Source: Actinoplanes couchii (GTDB lineage Bacteria; Actinomycetota; Actinomycetes; Mycobacteriales; Micromonosporaceae). Taken from it: a stretch of 64,000 nt of DNA. The position numbers were made by a program, and so were the translations under genes. Numbering within the stretch: the first letter of the stretch is position 1; the number at the start of each line of letters is the position of its first letter. The notes under the pieces were generated by a model. The model had not been told where the DNA came from, did not search any database, and saw only the letters and a program-made list of their open reading frames with translations. The stretch spans positions 124,001 through 188,000 of the forward strand of contig NZ_BOMG01000027.1 of NCBI RefSeq assembly GCF_016862075.1, in the 5' to 3' direction. Below, piece after piece: positions 43,066 through 52,120 of this stretch.

Positions 43066-45006
43066 TCAGCAGACGTCTCCCAGCTCCTCCTCGCAGTCCA
43101 GCGGCGGCTGCGTCACCGGTGGGCTGCTGGTCGACTCCCCGTCGCTGACCCCCGGGTTCTCCGAGGTCGGGGGCGACGACGACGGCGGGATCGGCGGCGG
43201 CGGCGTGGTCGACGGGCTGGTCTCGCCACCGGGTTTCGACGGCGAGGACGAGGGCGAGACGCTGCCGCTGGAATCCGGCCGCGGCGACGGCGACAGGCTC
43301 TTGCCCGGGCTCTGCGACGGATCGATGATCACGGTGCCGCTGGGCCCGATGGTGATGCCCGGCGAGGTGGTCGGGTCACCCAGGCGGACCTGACCGTCCT
43401 GGAGGATCTCGACCGGGCGGGACGGGTCGCCGGGCTTCTCCGACACGTACGTCTCGCAGGTCTGGTCGTTGAGCTTGAAGACCATCGGAGCCGCGTTGCT
43501 CTCGGTGTAACGCCCGGTGATCTGCAGCGTGGTGGTGCGCTGCGGGTCGATCGTGGCCTTCGAGGTGACCTGGACGGCCGGGCCGTCCTGGCTGAGGGCG
43601 ACCTTGCCCTTGCCGGAGAGCACCTGGTCACCGTTGAGCAGGAACCACAGGTTCCACGAGTCCATCGGCACCGAGTCCCGGTTGGCCAGCGTCACCTGGG
43701 CCTTGAACTTGCCGCCGGCATCCGCCCAGACCGCGTAGCTGATCACGCACTTGCCGGTGGCGGGCACCGTGGTCGTCGTCGGCTGCGGGGTGGAACCGGC
43801 CGCCGATTTGGCCGGTGAGTGCTGCTGCCCGATCGCCGTCCAGCCGTAGGTCAGGCCGCTCAGCACGGCGACCGTCCCGGCCATCACCACCATCCGGCGG
43901 ACCTTGACGTGGGTGCGGCTCGGCGCCCGCTCGCCGGACGGCACCGGCGGCGGTCCACCGGCGCCCGGGCGCAGGACGGGCTGCTGCGGTGCCGGCACGG
44001 CGGGCGCGGGCGGGTCGAGCCGCTCCTGCACCTCCGGGTCGGTCGGCACGTCACCGGCGGCCGCCGCGGCCGGGCCGAACCCGGAGTACGGGTACCCGGA
44101 CGGGAGGATGAAGGTGTCCTCGCCGTCCTCCCAGTCCGCGTCGAAACCCGAGGTGACCAGCGGGGCCCCGGCCGAGATGCCGGACAGCGCCCCGGCCACC
44201 TCGGCGGTGGAGGGGCGGTCGTCCGGGTGCTTCTCCAGACAGCGGGCGATCAGCGAGTCCACCGAGTGCGGCAGGCCCTCCACCGGCGGCAGGGGCTCGG
44301 GCTCGGTGTACTGGTGGGCGCGGAGCAGGGCGGTGGTGGTGCCGACGTCCCACGGGAGCTGGCCGATCAGCATCCGGTAGATCAGCAGGCCGACCGCGTA
44401 GACATCGGTGGCCGGGCTGACCTGGCCACCCTCCAGCCGCTCCGGCGCCAGGTAGGCGGGCGTGCCCATCAGGCTGCCGTCCGGGTCGGTGTCGTTCTCC
44501 CCGATCAGGGCCGAGATGCCGAAGTCGACGACCTTGACACCGGCCGGGGTCAGCATCACGTTGGCCGGGGTGACGTCCCGGTGCACGATGCCGCGCGCGT
44601 GCGCGGAGGCCAGTGCGGCCGCGACCTCGGCGCTGATCCGCACCGCGGTCGGCCACGGCAGGGTCCGCACCCGGGCCAGGACGGCCGCCAGGGACTCGCC
44701 GTCGACCAGTTCCATCACGACGTACGGCACGGGCTCGCCGTCGACCGTGGTGGCCTCGCCGTAGTCGTACACATTGGTGATGTTCGGATGGGTCAGCCGC
44801 GCCGCGGCCTGCGCCTCCGAACGCAGCCTGCGCCGGAACGAGGGGTCGGCGCTGGTGGACGGCGGCAGGACCTTTACCGCGACCTGCCGTCCGAGCACTT
44901 CGTCGAACCCTCGCCAAACCACTGACATCCCGCCGGCGCCGAGCCGCTCGACCAGTCGGTACCGACCGGCGAGCAATCCGGAACCGGGCTGGTCCGCCGT
45001 GCTCAT
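43066..45006 (-). CDS. Transmembrane Ser/Thr kinase with CBM2-like extracellular domain
   Basis: A 646-residue kinase. The catalytic domain spans residues about 18-275: RYRLVERLGAGGMSVVWRGF, DFG in VVDFGISALIGE, and a catalytic loop HRDVTPANVML where Thr replaces the usual Lys of HRDxKP. Residues about 370-392 (MVVMAGTVAVLSGLTYGWTA) are the membrane helix. Residues about 410-522 resemble carbohydrate-binding module 2: CVISYAVWADAGGKFKAQVT, then SWNLWFLLNGDQVLSGKGK, closed by a second Cys in KLNDQTCETYV. A Ser/Pro-rich tail ends with two more Cys (CEEELGDVC). It may sense wall or polysaccharide ligands. Start ATG at 45006; the longer frame adds 34 unlikely residues. Confidence 0.88.
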   Translation of the reverse strand: MSTADQPGSGLLAGRYRLVERLGAGGMSVVWRGFDEVLGRQVAVKVLPPSTSADPSFRRRLRSEAQAAARLTHPNITNVYDYGEATTVDGEPVPYVVMELVDGESLAAVLARVRTLPWPTAVRISAEVAAALASAHARGIVHRDVTPANVMLTPAGVKVVDFGISALIGENDTDPDGSLMGTPAYLAPERLEGGQVSPATDVYAVGLLIYRMLIGQLPWDVGTTTALLRAHQYTEPEPLPPVEGLPHSVDSLIARCLEKHPDDRPSTAEVAGALSGISAGAPLVTSGFDADWEDGEDTFILPSGYPYSGFGPAAAAAGDVPTDPEVQERLDPPAPAVPAPQQPVLRPGAGGPPPVPSGERAPSRTHVKVRRMVVMAGTVAVLSGLTYGWTAIGQQHSPAKSAAGSTPQPTTTTVPATGKCVISYAVWADAGGKFKAQVTLANRDSVPMDSWNLWFLLNGDQVLSGKGKVALSQDGPAVQVTSKATIDPQRTTTLQITGRYTESNAAPMVFKLNDQTCETYVSEKPGDPSRPVEILQDGQVRLGDPTTSPGITIGPSGTVIIDPSQSPGKSLSPSPRPDSSGSVSPSSSPSKPGGETSPSTTPPPPIPPSSSPPTSENPGVSDGESTSSPPVTQPPLDCEEELGDVC

Positions 45007-45366
45007 GTGCCCCCACATGCGCGCTTCGAGAAAACACCGGGTCGCACCGCCATGCTCCCCGGTGTCGGGTGGGCTCGGGCCCACCGTCGGACTCCGAGCA
45101 TCCCCCATCGACGGCGTGGATGTTAGTCCCTATCGGTCAGCAGTTCGACCCGTCACATACCGATCCACCTGGGGCTAATTACTGTCCGTTGCGCGCACTT
45201 GGCAGCTTTCCGCAATCAGTGGGACACGCTGGGCCACCACAACCCGACCGTATGCCCGCTTCGTCGGAACTTGCACTCGGTACCGTTCGAGTGAGTCCAC
45301 GGTGGACCCGTTCACGATCGGTCAACAATCCGCTACCCAGCGAGATCAAGATGTGTCCAAGATCTG
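45007..45366. other. Spacer between the cyanophycin operon and the kinase gene
   Basis: 360 bases with lower GC. It contains a 7-bp hairpin GGTGGGC-TCGG-GCCCACC at 45068-45085 in the kinase leader. The kinase promoter should lie here, with TTGACC near 45324 as a weak -35 candidate. No open frame with convincing codon use; no clear terminator for cphA. Confidence 0.45.
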
Positions 45367-48099
45367 TCAATAGATGGGAATGCCGGTCAACTGGCGGGAC
45401 ACCTGCGGGGCCGCGGGCGGCAACGGGGCGGATCCGGCCGGCACCGGCATCCCACCGGCCGGCACCGCTCCCAGTCCGGCCAGGAAGGACCGCAGCGGGC
45501 CCCACGACTCGTAGATCACCAGCACCACCTCGCCGGGCGCGGCCAGATCCAGCGCGCCGGTCACCGCGGCCCGGAACCCGTCCGCGGACACCGCGGTCAG
45601 CCGCGGGCGGCGGGCCCGCATCTCCCGCTCGACCAGAGCGGCCACCTCACCCGGCGCCCGGCCCCGGGACTCCTCGTCCTCGTAGAGCACCACCCGGGTC
45701 AGCCCGTCCGCCAGCACCTGCGCCGACGCGGCCAGCAGGTCGTCGCGGCGGTCGCCGGGCAGCGTCACCGCGGCCACGCACCGCTCCGGTCCCCACAGCC
45801 GGTGCAGGGTCCGCAGGGTGGTCGCCAGGGCCGCCGGATTGTGCGCGTAGTCCACGTACAGCGACACGTCGCCGAGCCGGAACAGGGTGCCCCGGCCCGG
45901 ATTGTCCGCGGCCGGATCGAACTCGCCGAGCCGGTCGGCCAGGTTCTCCGGCCGGGCCCCCAGCGCACGGGCGGCGGCGATCGCGGCCAGGGTGTTCGCG
46001 GCCACGTGCAGGGCCGCGCCGCCGTACGCCCCGGGCACGTCGGCCAGCCGCATCAGCGGGGTGCGCCGGGCGCCGGTCGCCTGCACCAGCCAGCCGTCGT
46101 GCAGCAGGTAGGCGGCGCCGCCCCGGGACAGGTGCTCGGCCAGCACCGGGTTCTGCGGGTCCAGCGAGAACCAGATCAGCCGTTTGCGGTCGGCGCGGAC
46201 CCGGGGACGGTCGGCGAGGCTGCGTACCCACGGGTCGTCGGCGTTCAGCACCAGCGTCCCGCCGTCCCGGACCCGTTCGGCCACCACCGCCTTGACGTGC
46301 GCCAGGTCCTCGACCGAGGTGAGCCCGTCCTGGCCCAGGTGGTCGGCGGTGATGTTGGTGATCACGCCGACGTCGGTCCAGTCGTAGCCGAGGCCGCGCC
46401 GCAGCAGGCCGCCGCGGGCCGTCTCCAGCACCGCCACCTCGACCTGCGGATCGCCGAGGACCATCTGCGCCGAGCGCGGGCCGGTGGCGTCGGCGATCTG
46501 CACGACCCGGCCGTCGATGGTGACACCGTCGCTGGTGGCGGTGCCGGTCCGCAGGCCGCTGCCGCTGAGCAGGTGGGCGATCAGCCGGGTGACGGTGGTC
46601 TTGCCGTTGGTGCCGGTGATCGCGACCGCCGGGATCCGCCCGTCCGAGCCGCCGGGGAACATCGCCCGCACGATCGCGTCGCCCACGTCCCGGGACCGGC
46701 CCTCCACCGGGGCCAGGTGCATCCGCAGCCCCGGCACCGCGTTGACCTCGATCACCCCGGCGCCGGTGGCGGCGCCGGCCGGCGGGACCGGGGCACCCAC
46801 GTCCGGCAGGCGCAGGTCGATGCCGGCGATGTCCAGGCCGAGCAGCGCGGCCACCCGCCGGCAGATCCGGGTGACGTCCGGGTGGACCTGGTCGGTCACG
46901 TCCCGGCCGGTCCCGCCGGTGGAGAGATTGGCGGTGTCCCGGAGGCCGGCCACCTCACCGCGGGCCAGGACCGATTCGGGAGTACGGCCGTCGCGCGCGA
47001 GCACCCGGCGGACCGCGTCGTCCACCACGATCCTGGTCAGCACCCGGGAGTGCCCGGCGCCCCGGCGCGGATCGGCGTTCACCCGCTCGACCAGCTCGGT
47101 GATCGTCGCCTGCCCGTCGCCGACCACGTGCGCGGCCACCCGTTCGGCCGCCGCCACCACCTCGCCGGCCACCACCAGCACCCGGTAGTCCCGGCCGTCC
47201 AGCTGCCGTTCGACGACCGCCTCCCCGCCGACCGCGGCGAACGCCGCCCGGACCTGGTCCGCGGTGGTCAGGTGCAGGGCGACCGCCCGCCCGTGCCGCC
47301 CGTTGCGGGGTTTCACCACGACCGGGCCGCCGAGCAGTTCCAGGATCCGGACCGCCTCGTCACCGGTGCCGGCCGCGCCGCCGGGGGCGACCGGGATGCC
47401 CGCCTCGTCGAGCAGCCGCCGGGTGACGTGTTTGTCGCCGGCGATGTCCACGCCCAGCGCGCTGGTCCGGTCGGTCATCGCGGCCCAGGCCATCCGGCGG
47501 CGGTGGCCCCAGCCGAGCCGGACCAGGCTGAGGTCGTCGAAACGTTCCACCGGGATGCCGCGACGGCGGGCCGCCTCGATGATCGACCGGGTGCTGGGGC
47601 CGGTGGCCTCCCGCTCGGCGAGCGCGGCCAGTCCGGCGAGCGGCCCGGCCAGCTGAGCGGTGGACGGGCCGGCGCCGGCGGCCACCCGGACCACCAGGTC
47701 GATCGCGGCGGCCAGCAGCGCACCGGGAACCGGTGACTCGGGTGACTCGTCGACCGGGCACTCGGTGATCACGTCGTAGACGCCGTCCACCCCGGTGCCG
47801 ACGGTCCGGCCGAACGTGACGTCCCGCCCGATCAGCTGGGACAGCTCGATGCCGACGTGTTCGGCGACGTGGCCGAAGTAGGTGCCGCCGCGCAGCCGGC
47901 TGACGAACCCGCCGGGGGTGCCGGCCGCGCAGTGGTGCTCGGCCAGTCCGGGCAGCGCCCGCAGCAGGCGCTCGGTGAATCCGGTGACGTCGGTGGTCTC
48001 CACCCCGGTCAGGTCGCCGAGGTGCAGCCGGGCGACGGTCGCGGGCCGGGAGAGGTAGACGTTGGGACCACGCAGCCGGCGGAGGCTCTCGATCTTCAT
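45367..48099 (-). CDS. cphA: Cyanophycin synthetase
   Basis: A 910-residue CphA1-type ligase that builds multi-L-arginyl-poly-L-aspartate using ATP. It has three modules: an N-terminal domain (1-160, VTGFTERLLRALPGLAEHHC; HVAEHVGIELSQLIGRDV); an ATP-grasp (about 210-470, AGDKHVTRRLLDEAGIPVAP; VVVKPRNGRHGRAV; VIEVNAVPGLRMHLAP), which adds Asp; and a Mur-ligase-like module (about 485-880, ITGTNGKTTVTRLIAHLL; VITNITADHLGQDG; VDYAHNPAALATTL), which adds Arg. The extra 30 Pro/Ala-rich C-terminal residues look unstructured. It overlaps the cyanophycinase gene by ATGA, making a storage and mobilisation operon. Confidence 0.95.
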   Translation of the reverse strand: MKIESLRRLRGPNVYLSRPATVARLHLGDLTGVETTDVTGFTERLLRALPGLAEHHCAAGTPGGFVSRLRGGTYFGHVAEHVGIELSQLIGRDVTFGRTVGTGVDGVYDVITECPVDESPESPVPGALLAAAIDLVVRVAAGAGPSTAQLAGPLAGLAALAEREATGPSTRSIIEAARRRGIPVERFDDLSLVRLGWGHRRRMAWAAMTDRTSALGVDIAGDKHVTRRLLDEAGIPVAPGGAAGTGDEAVRILELLGGPVVVKPRNGRHGRAVALHLTTADQVRAAFAAVGGEAVVERQLDGRDYRVLVVAGEVVAAAERVAAHVVGDGQATITELVERVNADPRRGAGHSRVLTRIVVDDAVRRVLARDGRTPESVLARGEVAGLRDTANLSTGGTGRDVTDQVHPDVTRICRRVAALLGLDIAGIDLRLPDVGAPVPPAGAATGAGVIEVNAVPGLRMHLAPVEGRSRDVGDAIVRAMFPGGSDGRIPAVAITGTNGKTTVTRLIAHLLSGSGLRTGTATSDGVTIDGRVVQIADATGPRSAQMVLGDPQVEVAVLETARGGLLRRGLGYDWTDVGVITNITADHLGQDGLTSVEDLAHVKAVVAERVRDGGTLVLNADDPWVRSLADRPRVRADRKRLIWFSLDPQNPVLAEHLSRGGAAYLLHDGWLVQATGARRTPLMRLADVPGAYGGAALHVAANTLAAIAAARALGARPENLADRLGEFDPAADNPGRGTLFRLGDVSLYVDYAHNPAALATTLRTLHRLWGPERCVAAVTLPGDRRDDLLAASAQVLADGLTRVVLYEDEESRGRAPGEVAALVEREMRARRPRLTAVSADGFRAAVTGALDLAAPGEVVLVIYESWGPLRSFLAGLGAVPAGGMPVPAGSAPLPPAAPQVSRQLTGIPIY

Positions 48100-48902
48100 G
48101 TGGCTCGTTCCCGTTCTGCCGACGACGGGCCGGTGACGGGTCGGCGGCCCGTTAGGTGGAAGGTGCTGCCCGCGGGCAGCACGTGGATACGGGCTCCGGC
48201 GAGCGCGATCGGCCCGGCCTGCGGAACCCGGATGTCGGTGGCGGCGCCGGCGTCGACCACCGTCACCGCCCCGCTGCCGAGAACCTCGAAACTGTCGCCT
48301 CCGGTCAGGATGGCGGTGTCCTCGTCGATGCCCACGCCCAGCTCGTGCGGGTAGCGGGCGACCGCGCTGAGCAGCCGGTTGAGCCGGCCCCGCTCGGCGA
48401 AGTGCTGGTCGATCAGCAGACCCGGCAGGAACTCCAGCCCCGGGCCGGTGCGCACGCTGTCCGCGGTCACGCCCGGGCTGTCCCCACCGGTGATCATGGT
48501 GCCGGCCATCATCGCCGCGCCGGCGCTGGTTCCACCGAGCACCACCCGCCCCTCGGCGACCAGGTCGTGCAGCAGGGCGTCGACGACGGTGCCGCCCAGG
48601 ATCCCGGTGATCCGCTCCTGGTCGCCGCCGGTGAAGAAGACGCCGGTGGCCTCGCGCAGCACCGCCTCGGCGGCCGGGGCGTTCGCGTCGGTCCGGCAGG
48701 ACAGGCGCAGGGCGCGCACGGTGCCGGCGCCGAGGTCGGAGAACCGCTGCAGGTAGACCTGCTCGGCGGTGGCCGGGGCCTGGCTGGCGGTGGCGATGAC
48801 CACGATCCGGGCGGCGGCCGCTCCGGCGAGTTCCACGAACCGGCCGAGCAGGGCGGTTCCGGCCGCCCCACCCATGATCAGAAGCCGGTTCCCGCCCTCC
48901 AC
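48096..48902 (-). CDS. cphB: Cyanophycinase
   Basis: A 268-residue peptidase S51-type enzyme that cuts cyanophycin to beta-Asp-Arg dipeptides. The nucleophile Ser is in VVLGGTSAGAAMMAGTMI (about residue 128). FFTGGDQERI and GLLIDQHFAERGRLNRLLSA carry further conserved family residues. There is no export signal, so it acts on intracellular granules. The GTG at 48902 is the first start of the frame; the ribosome site is poor and a slightly later start is possible. It is transcribed ahead of cphA. An isoaspartyl dipeptidase to finish the breakdown is not in this window. Confidence 0.92.
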   Translation of the reverse strand: MEGGNRLLIMGGAAGTALLGRFVELAGAAAARIVVIATASQAPATAEQVYLQRFSDLGAGTVRALRLSCRTDANAPAAEAVLREATGVFFTGGDQERITGILGGTVVDALLHDLVAEGRVVLGGTSAGAAMMAGTMITGGDSPGVTADSVRTGPGLEFLPGLLIDQHFAERGRLNRLLSAVARYPHELGVGIDEDTAILTGGDSFEVLGSGAVTVVDAGAATDIRVPQAGPIALAGARIHVLPAGSTFHLTGRRPVTGPSSAERERAT

Positions 48903-48931
48903 ACTGCTGAGATTAAACGGATGTTTCGGTC

Positions 48932-49861
48932 TTATTCCGGTTTCTGACGCTTCGCCCGGGCGGCCCGCCGCTCCTCGAACCGGGACGCCTGCGTCTCCAG
49001 CTCGGCCATGTGCGCGGCCAGTTCCTCGCGGGCCTTCTCGCCGTCACCGCTCAGATCGGTGCGATCCCAGACGTTCCACTGCCGCAGCACCGGCTGCAGC
49101 ACCTCGTCGCGGTGCTGGCGCAGGTCGTAGATCCCGGCCAGCGCGATCAGCACCGCCTTGCGGCCGAACCCCTCGATGTTCGCGCCGGGCATCTGGAAGT
49201 CGGCAGTCACGTTCGCCACCGCCCGCATCGCCTGGTTCGGCGCCAACTCGAAGGCCGCGGTCAGGATGTTGCGGTAGAACATCATGTGCAGGTTCTCGTC
49301 GGCCGCGACCCGGGCCAGCATCTGCTCGGCGATCGGGTCGCCGGTGGCCTTGCCGGTGTTGCGGTGCGAGATCCGGGTCGCCAGCTCCTGCAGCGCGACG
49401 TAAGCGATCGAGTGCAGCATCTCGTGGCCGTTGACGTTCACGTACCCGGACTGCATGTGGTCCATCCGGGCCCGCTCCAGCTCGACCGGGTCGACACCGC
49501 GGGTCACCGTCAGGTAATCGCGGATCGCGATGCCGTGCCGGCCCTCCTCCGCGGTCCACCGGTGCACCCAGGTGCCCCACGCGCCGTCCCGCCCGAAGAG
49601 GGAGGCGATCTCGTGGTGGTACGAGGGCAGGTTGTCCTCGGTGAGCAGATTGACGATCAGCGCGGTCTTCGCGATCTCGGGCAGCTTCGAGTCGTCCGGG
49701 CGCCACGCCTCACCACCGAGGATCCCGTCGAACGTACGGCCCTCGCTCCACGGCACGAACTCGTGTGGGAACCACTCCTTGGCGAGCGACAGATGCCGGT
49801 CGAGGTTCGTCGCCACGACGGGCTCCAGCTCGATCAGCAGCGCGGTCTGGTCCAGCGGCAT
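48932..49861 (-). CDS. Acyl-[acyl-carrier-protein] desaturase (stearoyl-ACP desaturase family)
   Basis: A 309-residue di-iron enzyme that puts a double bond into ACP-bound fatty acids. The di-iron motifs are EEGRHGIAIRDYL and DENLHMMFYR (two E-x-x-H units), with further Glu ligands in LLTEDNLPSYHHEI and VNGHEMLHSIAYVALQELAT. Residues 1-15 (MPLDQTALLIELEPV) start as in the actinobacterial DesA type. Longer frames run into the hisS coding region, so the ATG at 49861 is chosen. It is 37 bases downstream of hisS on the same strand. Electron donors (ferredoxin or reductase) are not nearby. Confidence 0.92.
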   Translation of the reverse strand: MPLDQTALLIELEPVVATNLDRHLSLAKEWFPHEFVPWSEGRTFDGILGGEAWRPDDSKLPEIAKTALIVNLLTEDNLPSYHHEIASLFGRDGAWGTWVHRWTAEEGRHGIAIRDYLTVTRGVDPVELERARMDHMQSGYVNVNGHEMLHSIAYVALQELATRISHRNTGKATGDPIAEQMLARVAADENLHMMFYRNILTAAFELAPNQAMRAVANVTADFQMPGANIEGFGRKAVLIALAGIYDLRQHRDEVLQPVLRQWNVWDRTDLSGDGEKAREELAAHMAELETQASRFEERRAARAKRQKPE

Positions 49862-49898
49862 CCACTCACGGTAACCGCTGGACCAGCCCTCCGCAGGA

Positions 49899-51209
49899 TC
49901 AGCTCGCGGACACCGACGGGTGAAGATCAACTGCCGGCGGCTGCCAGGTCTCCGGGTCGGCCTCGACCTGCTCGCCGGACCGGATGTCCTTGACCGTGCC
50001 GGTCTCCCCCGGGAACCAGACGAACGGGATGCCCCGGCGGTCGGCGAACTGGATCTGCTTGCCGAACTTCGCCGCCGACGGCGCCACCTCGGTCGGGATG
50101 CCCCGGGCGCGCAGCTTCCCGGCGATCCGGTCGCACGCGGGCCGCTGGTCCTCGCTGGGCAGGGCCACCACCACACACGTCGGCACCGACCGGGACACCG
50201 CCAGCGCGCCCTTGCCGAACAACAGGCCGAGCAGCCGGGACACCCCGATCGAGATGCCCACCCCGGGGAACCTGGTGTTGCCGACCGAGGCGAGCGTGTC
50301 GTACCGGCCGCCGGAGGTGATCGACCCGTACTGCTCGTAGCCCTTGAGCTGCGTCTCGTACACCGTGCCGGTGTAGTAGTCGAGACCACGGGCGATCTTC
50401 AGCTCGGCCCGGACCAGTCCCGGGGCGTGCGCGTTCGCCGCGTCGACCACCCGCACCAACTCGTCCAGACCCTCGTCCAGCAGCGGGTCGGTGACACCGA
50501 GCGCCCGGACCCGGTCGGCGAACGACCCGTCGGTCGCCGAGATCTCCGCCAGCGCCAGACAAGCGGCGGCCTGGGCATCGGTGGCCCCGGCCGTCTCCAC
50601 CAGCAGGGCGGCCACCTTCTCCGGGCCGATCTTGTCGAGCTTGTCGACGGTCCGCAGCACCTGCGCGGTGTCCGCCAGACCCAGACCGCGGTAGAAGCCC
50701 TCGCACACCTTGCGGTTGTTGACCAGGATCGTCGCCTCCGGGATCGGCAGCGACCGGAGGATGTCCCCGATCACCAGCGGCATCTCGGCGTCGAAGTGGA
50801 ACGGCAGGGTGTCCCGGCTGACCACGTCGATGTCGGCCTGGAGGAACTCGCGGTAGCGGCCCTCCTGCGGGCGCTCCCCCCGCCACACCTTCTGGATCTG
50901 GTAGCGCTTGAACGGGAACTGCAGCTTGCCGTGGTTCTCCGTGACGAACCGTGCGAACGGGACGGTCAGGTCGAAGTGCAGGCCCAGCTGGTCGTCGCGT
51001 TTGGAGTCGTCGTCCTCCTGCAGACGGTGCAGCAGGTAGACCTCCTTCGAGGTCTCACCCTTGCTGAGCAGGGTGTCCAGCGGCTCGACGGCCCGGGTCT
51101 CGAGCGATGCGTAGCCGTACAGCTCGAAAGTGGATCTGATCCGGTCGAGCACCTGCTGCTCGATGATGCGCTGCGGCGGAAGCCACTCGGGGAAGCCGGA
51201 AATGGGCAC
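49899..51209 (-). CDS. hisS: Histidyl-tRNA synthetase
   Basis: A 436-residue class II synthetase. Motif 2 region is PFKRYQIQKVWRGERPQEGR, with the His-specific stretch ELKIARGLDYYTGTVYE. The anticodon-binding C-terminal domain starts near VVVALPSEDQRPACDRIAGK. The GTG at 51209 has AGGAGC upstream. It lies 28 bases after the MBL-fold hydrolase gene on the same strand, a frequent actinobacterial pairing. Confidence 0.97.
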   Translation of the reverse strand: MPISGFPEWLPPQRIIEQQVLDRIRSTFELYGYASLETRAVEPLDTLLSKGETSKEVYLLHRLQEDDDSKRDDQLGLHFDLTVPFARFVTENHGKLQFPFKRYQIQKVWRGERPQEGRYREFLQADIDVVSRDTLPFHFDAEMPLVIGDILRSLPIPEATILVNNRKVCEGFYRGLGLADTAQVLRTVDKLDKIGPEKVAALLVETAGATDAQAAACLALAEISATDGSFADRVRALGVTDPLLDEGLDELVRVVDAANAHAPGLVRAELKIARGLDYYTGTVYETQLKGYEQYGSITSGGRYDTLASVGNTRFPGVGISIGVSRLLGLLFGKGALAVSRSVPTCVVVALPSEDQRPACDRIAGKLRARGIPTEVAPSAAKFGKQIQFADRRGIPFVWFPGETGTVKDIRSGEQVEADPETWQPPAVDLHPSVSAS

Positions 51210-51237
51210 TGTTGCTCCTAGCGCGAAAAGTAAAGAC

Positions 51238-51936
51238 TCAGAGGCCGCGGCCGGGCGCGGCGGTCAGATCCCGCAGGTACGGGTTCGACGCGCGCTCACG
51301 GCCGATGGTGGTGGACGGGCCATGGCCGGGCAGCACGACGGTGTCGTCGGCCAGCGGCAGGATCTTGTCCCGCAGGCTGGTCATCATCGTCGGGGTGCTG
51401 CCACCCGGCAGGTCGGTGCGGCCGATCGACCCGGCGAACAGCACGTCGCCGGAGAGGCAGATCTCCTCCGCGTCCCAGGACGAGGCCGCCCCGGGCAGGC
51501 GGAACAGCACCGACCCGCCGGTATGGCCCGGTGCGTGGTCGACGGTGACCTCGAGACCCGCCAGGCTCAGCGTCGCACCGTCGGTCAGCTCGGCCACGTC
51601 ATCGGGCTCGGTGTATTGCAGCCGGCCGCCGAACAGTGACGTCAGATCGGCGCTCAGGCCCTTCGACGGATCGGCGAGCATCTCCCGGTCGGCCGGGTGC
51701 ACGTAGGCGGTGATGCCCCGGGCGCCACAGACCGGCGCCACCGAGAACGTGTGATCCAGATGACCGTGCGTCAGCAGCACCGCGGCCGGGTGCAGACGGT
51801 GCTTGACCAGGGTCTCCTCAAGCCGGTCCAGCACGCCGATGCCGGGGTCGACGATCAGGCACTGTTCCCCCTCGCCCACAGCGACCACATAGCAATTGGT
51901 GCCGAAGGCGTCGGCCGGAAAGCCGGTGACGAGCAC
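51238..51936 (-). CDS. Metallo-beta-lactamase-fold hydrolase (glyoxalase II-like)
   Basis: A 232-residue two-metal hydrolase. The signature is LLTHGHLDHTFSVAPV (HxHxDH), followed by DHAPGHTGGSVLF, CLSGDVLFAGSIGRTDLPGG and LPGHGPSTTIGRE. This is the glyoxalase II-like subgroup that cleaves thioesters such as acylglutathione or, in actinomycetes, possibly acylated mycothiol or coenzyme thioesters; the real substrate is unknown. The GTG at 51936 with AGAGAGG nine bases upstream is chosen; the longer frame through 52470 covers the divergent cyclophilin promoter. It probably leads a transcript with hisS and the desaturase. Confidence 0.9.
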   Translation of the reverse strand: MLVTGFPADAFGTNCYVVAVGEGEQCLIVDPGIGVLDRLEETLVKHRLHPAAVLLTHGHLDHTFSVAPVCGARGITAYVHPADREMLADPSKGLSADLTSLFGGRLQYTEPDDVAELTDGATLSLAGLEVTVDHAPGHTGGSVLFRLPGAASSWDAEEICLSGDVLFAGSIGRTDLPGGSTPTMMTSLRDKILPLADDTVVLPGHGPSTTIGRERASNPYLRDLTAAPGRGL

Positions 51937-52120
51937 GGTGGCGAACCTCTCTGGAGCGGGCGCAAATCGTAACGAGCCTAGCCGGGCGGGCGCACGCCAC
52001 TTTCTCAGGAGGTACCCGTACACTCTTGCGGGCGTGTGGCGTGCCGCACCCCTTGACATACAGGGCCTCCCAGCGGGGCGACGGGCCTCATCCTGAGGCA
52101 CAGGGAAGGACAGGCGTTCG

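Noticed and set aside
45802..47736. 644-codon plus-strand open frame opposite cphA
   Set aside because: Antisense shadow of a well-conserved gene.
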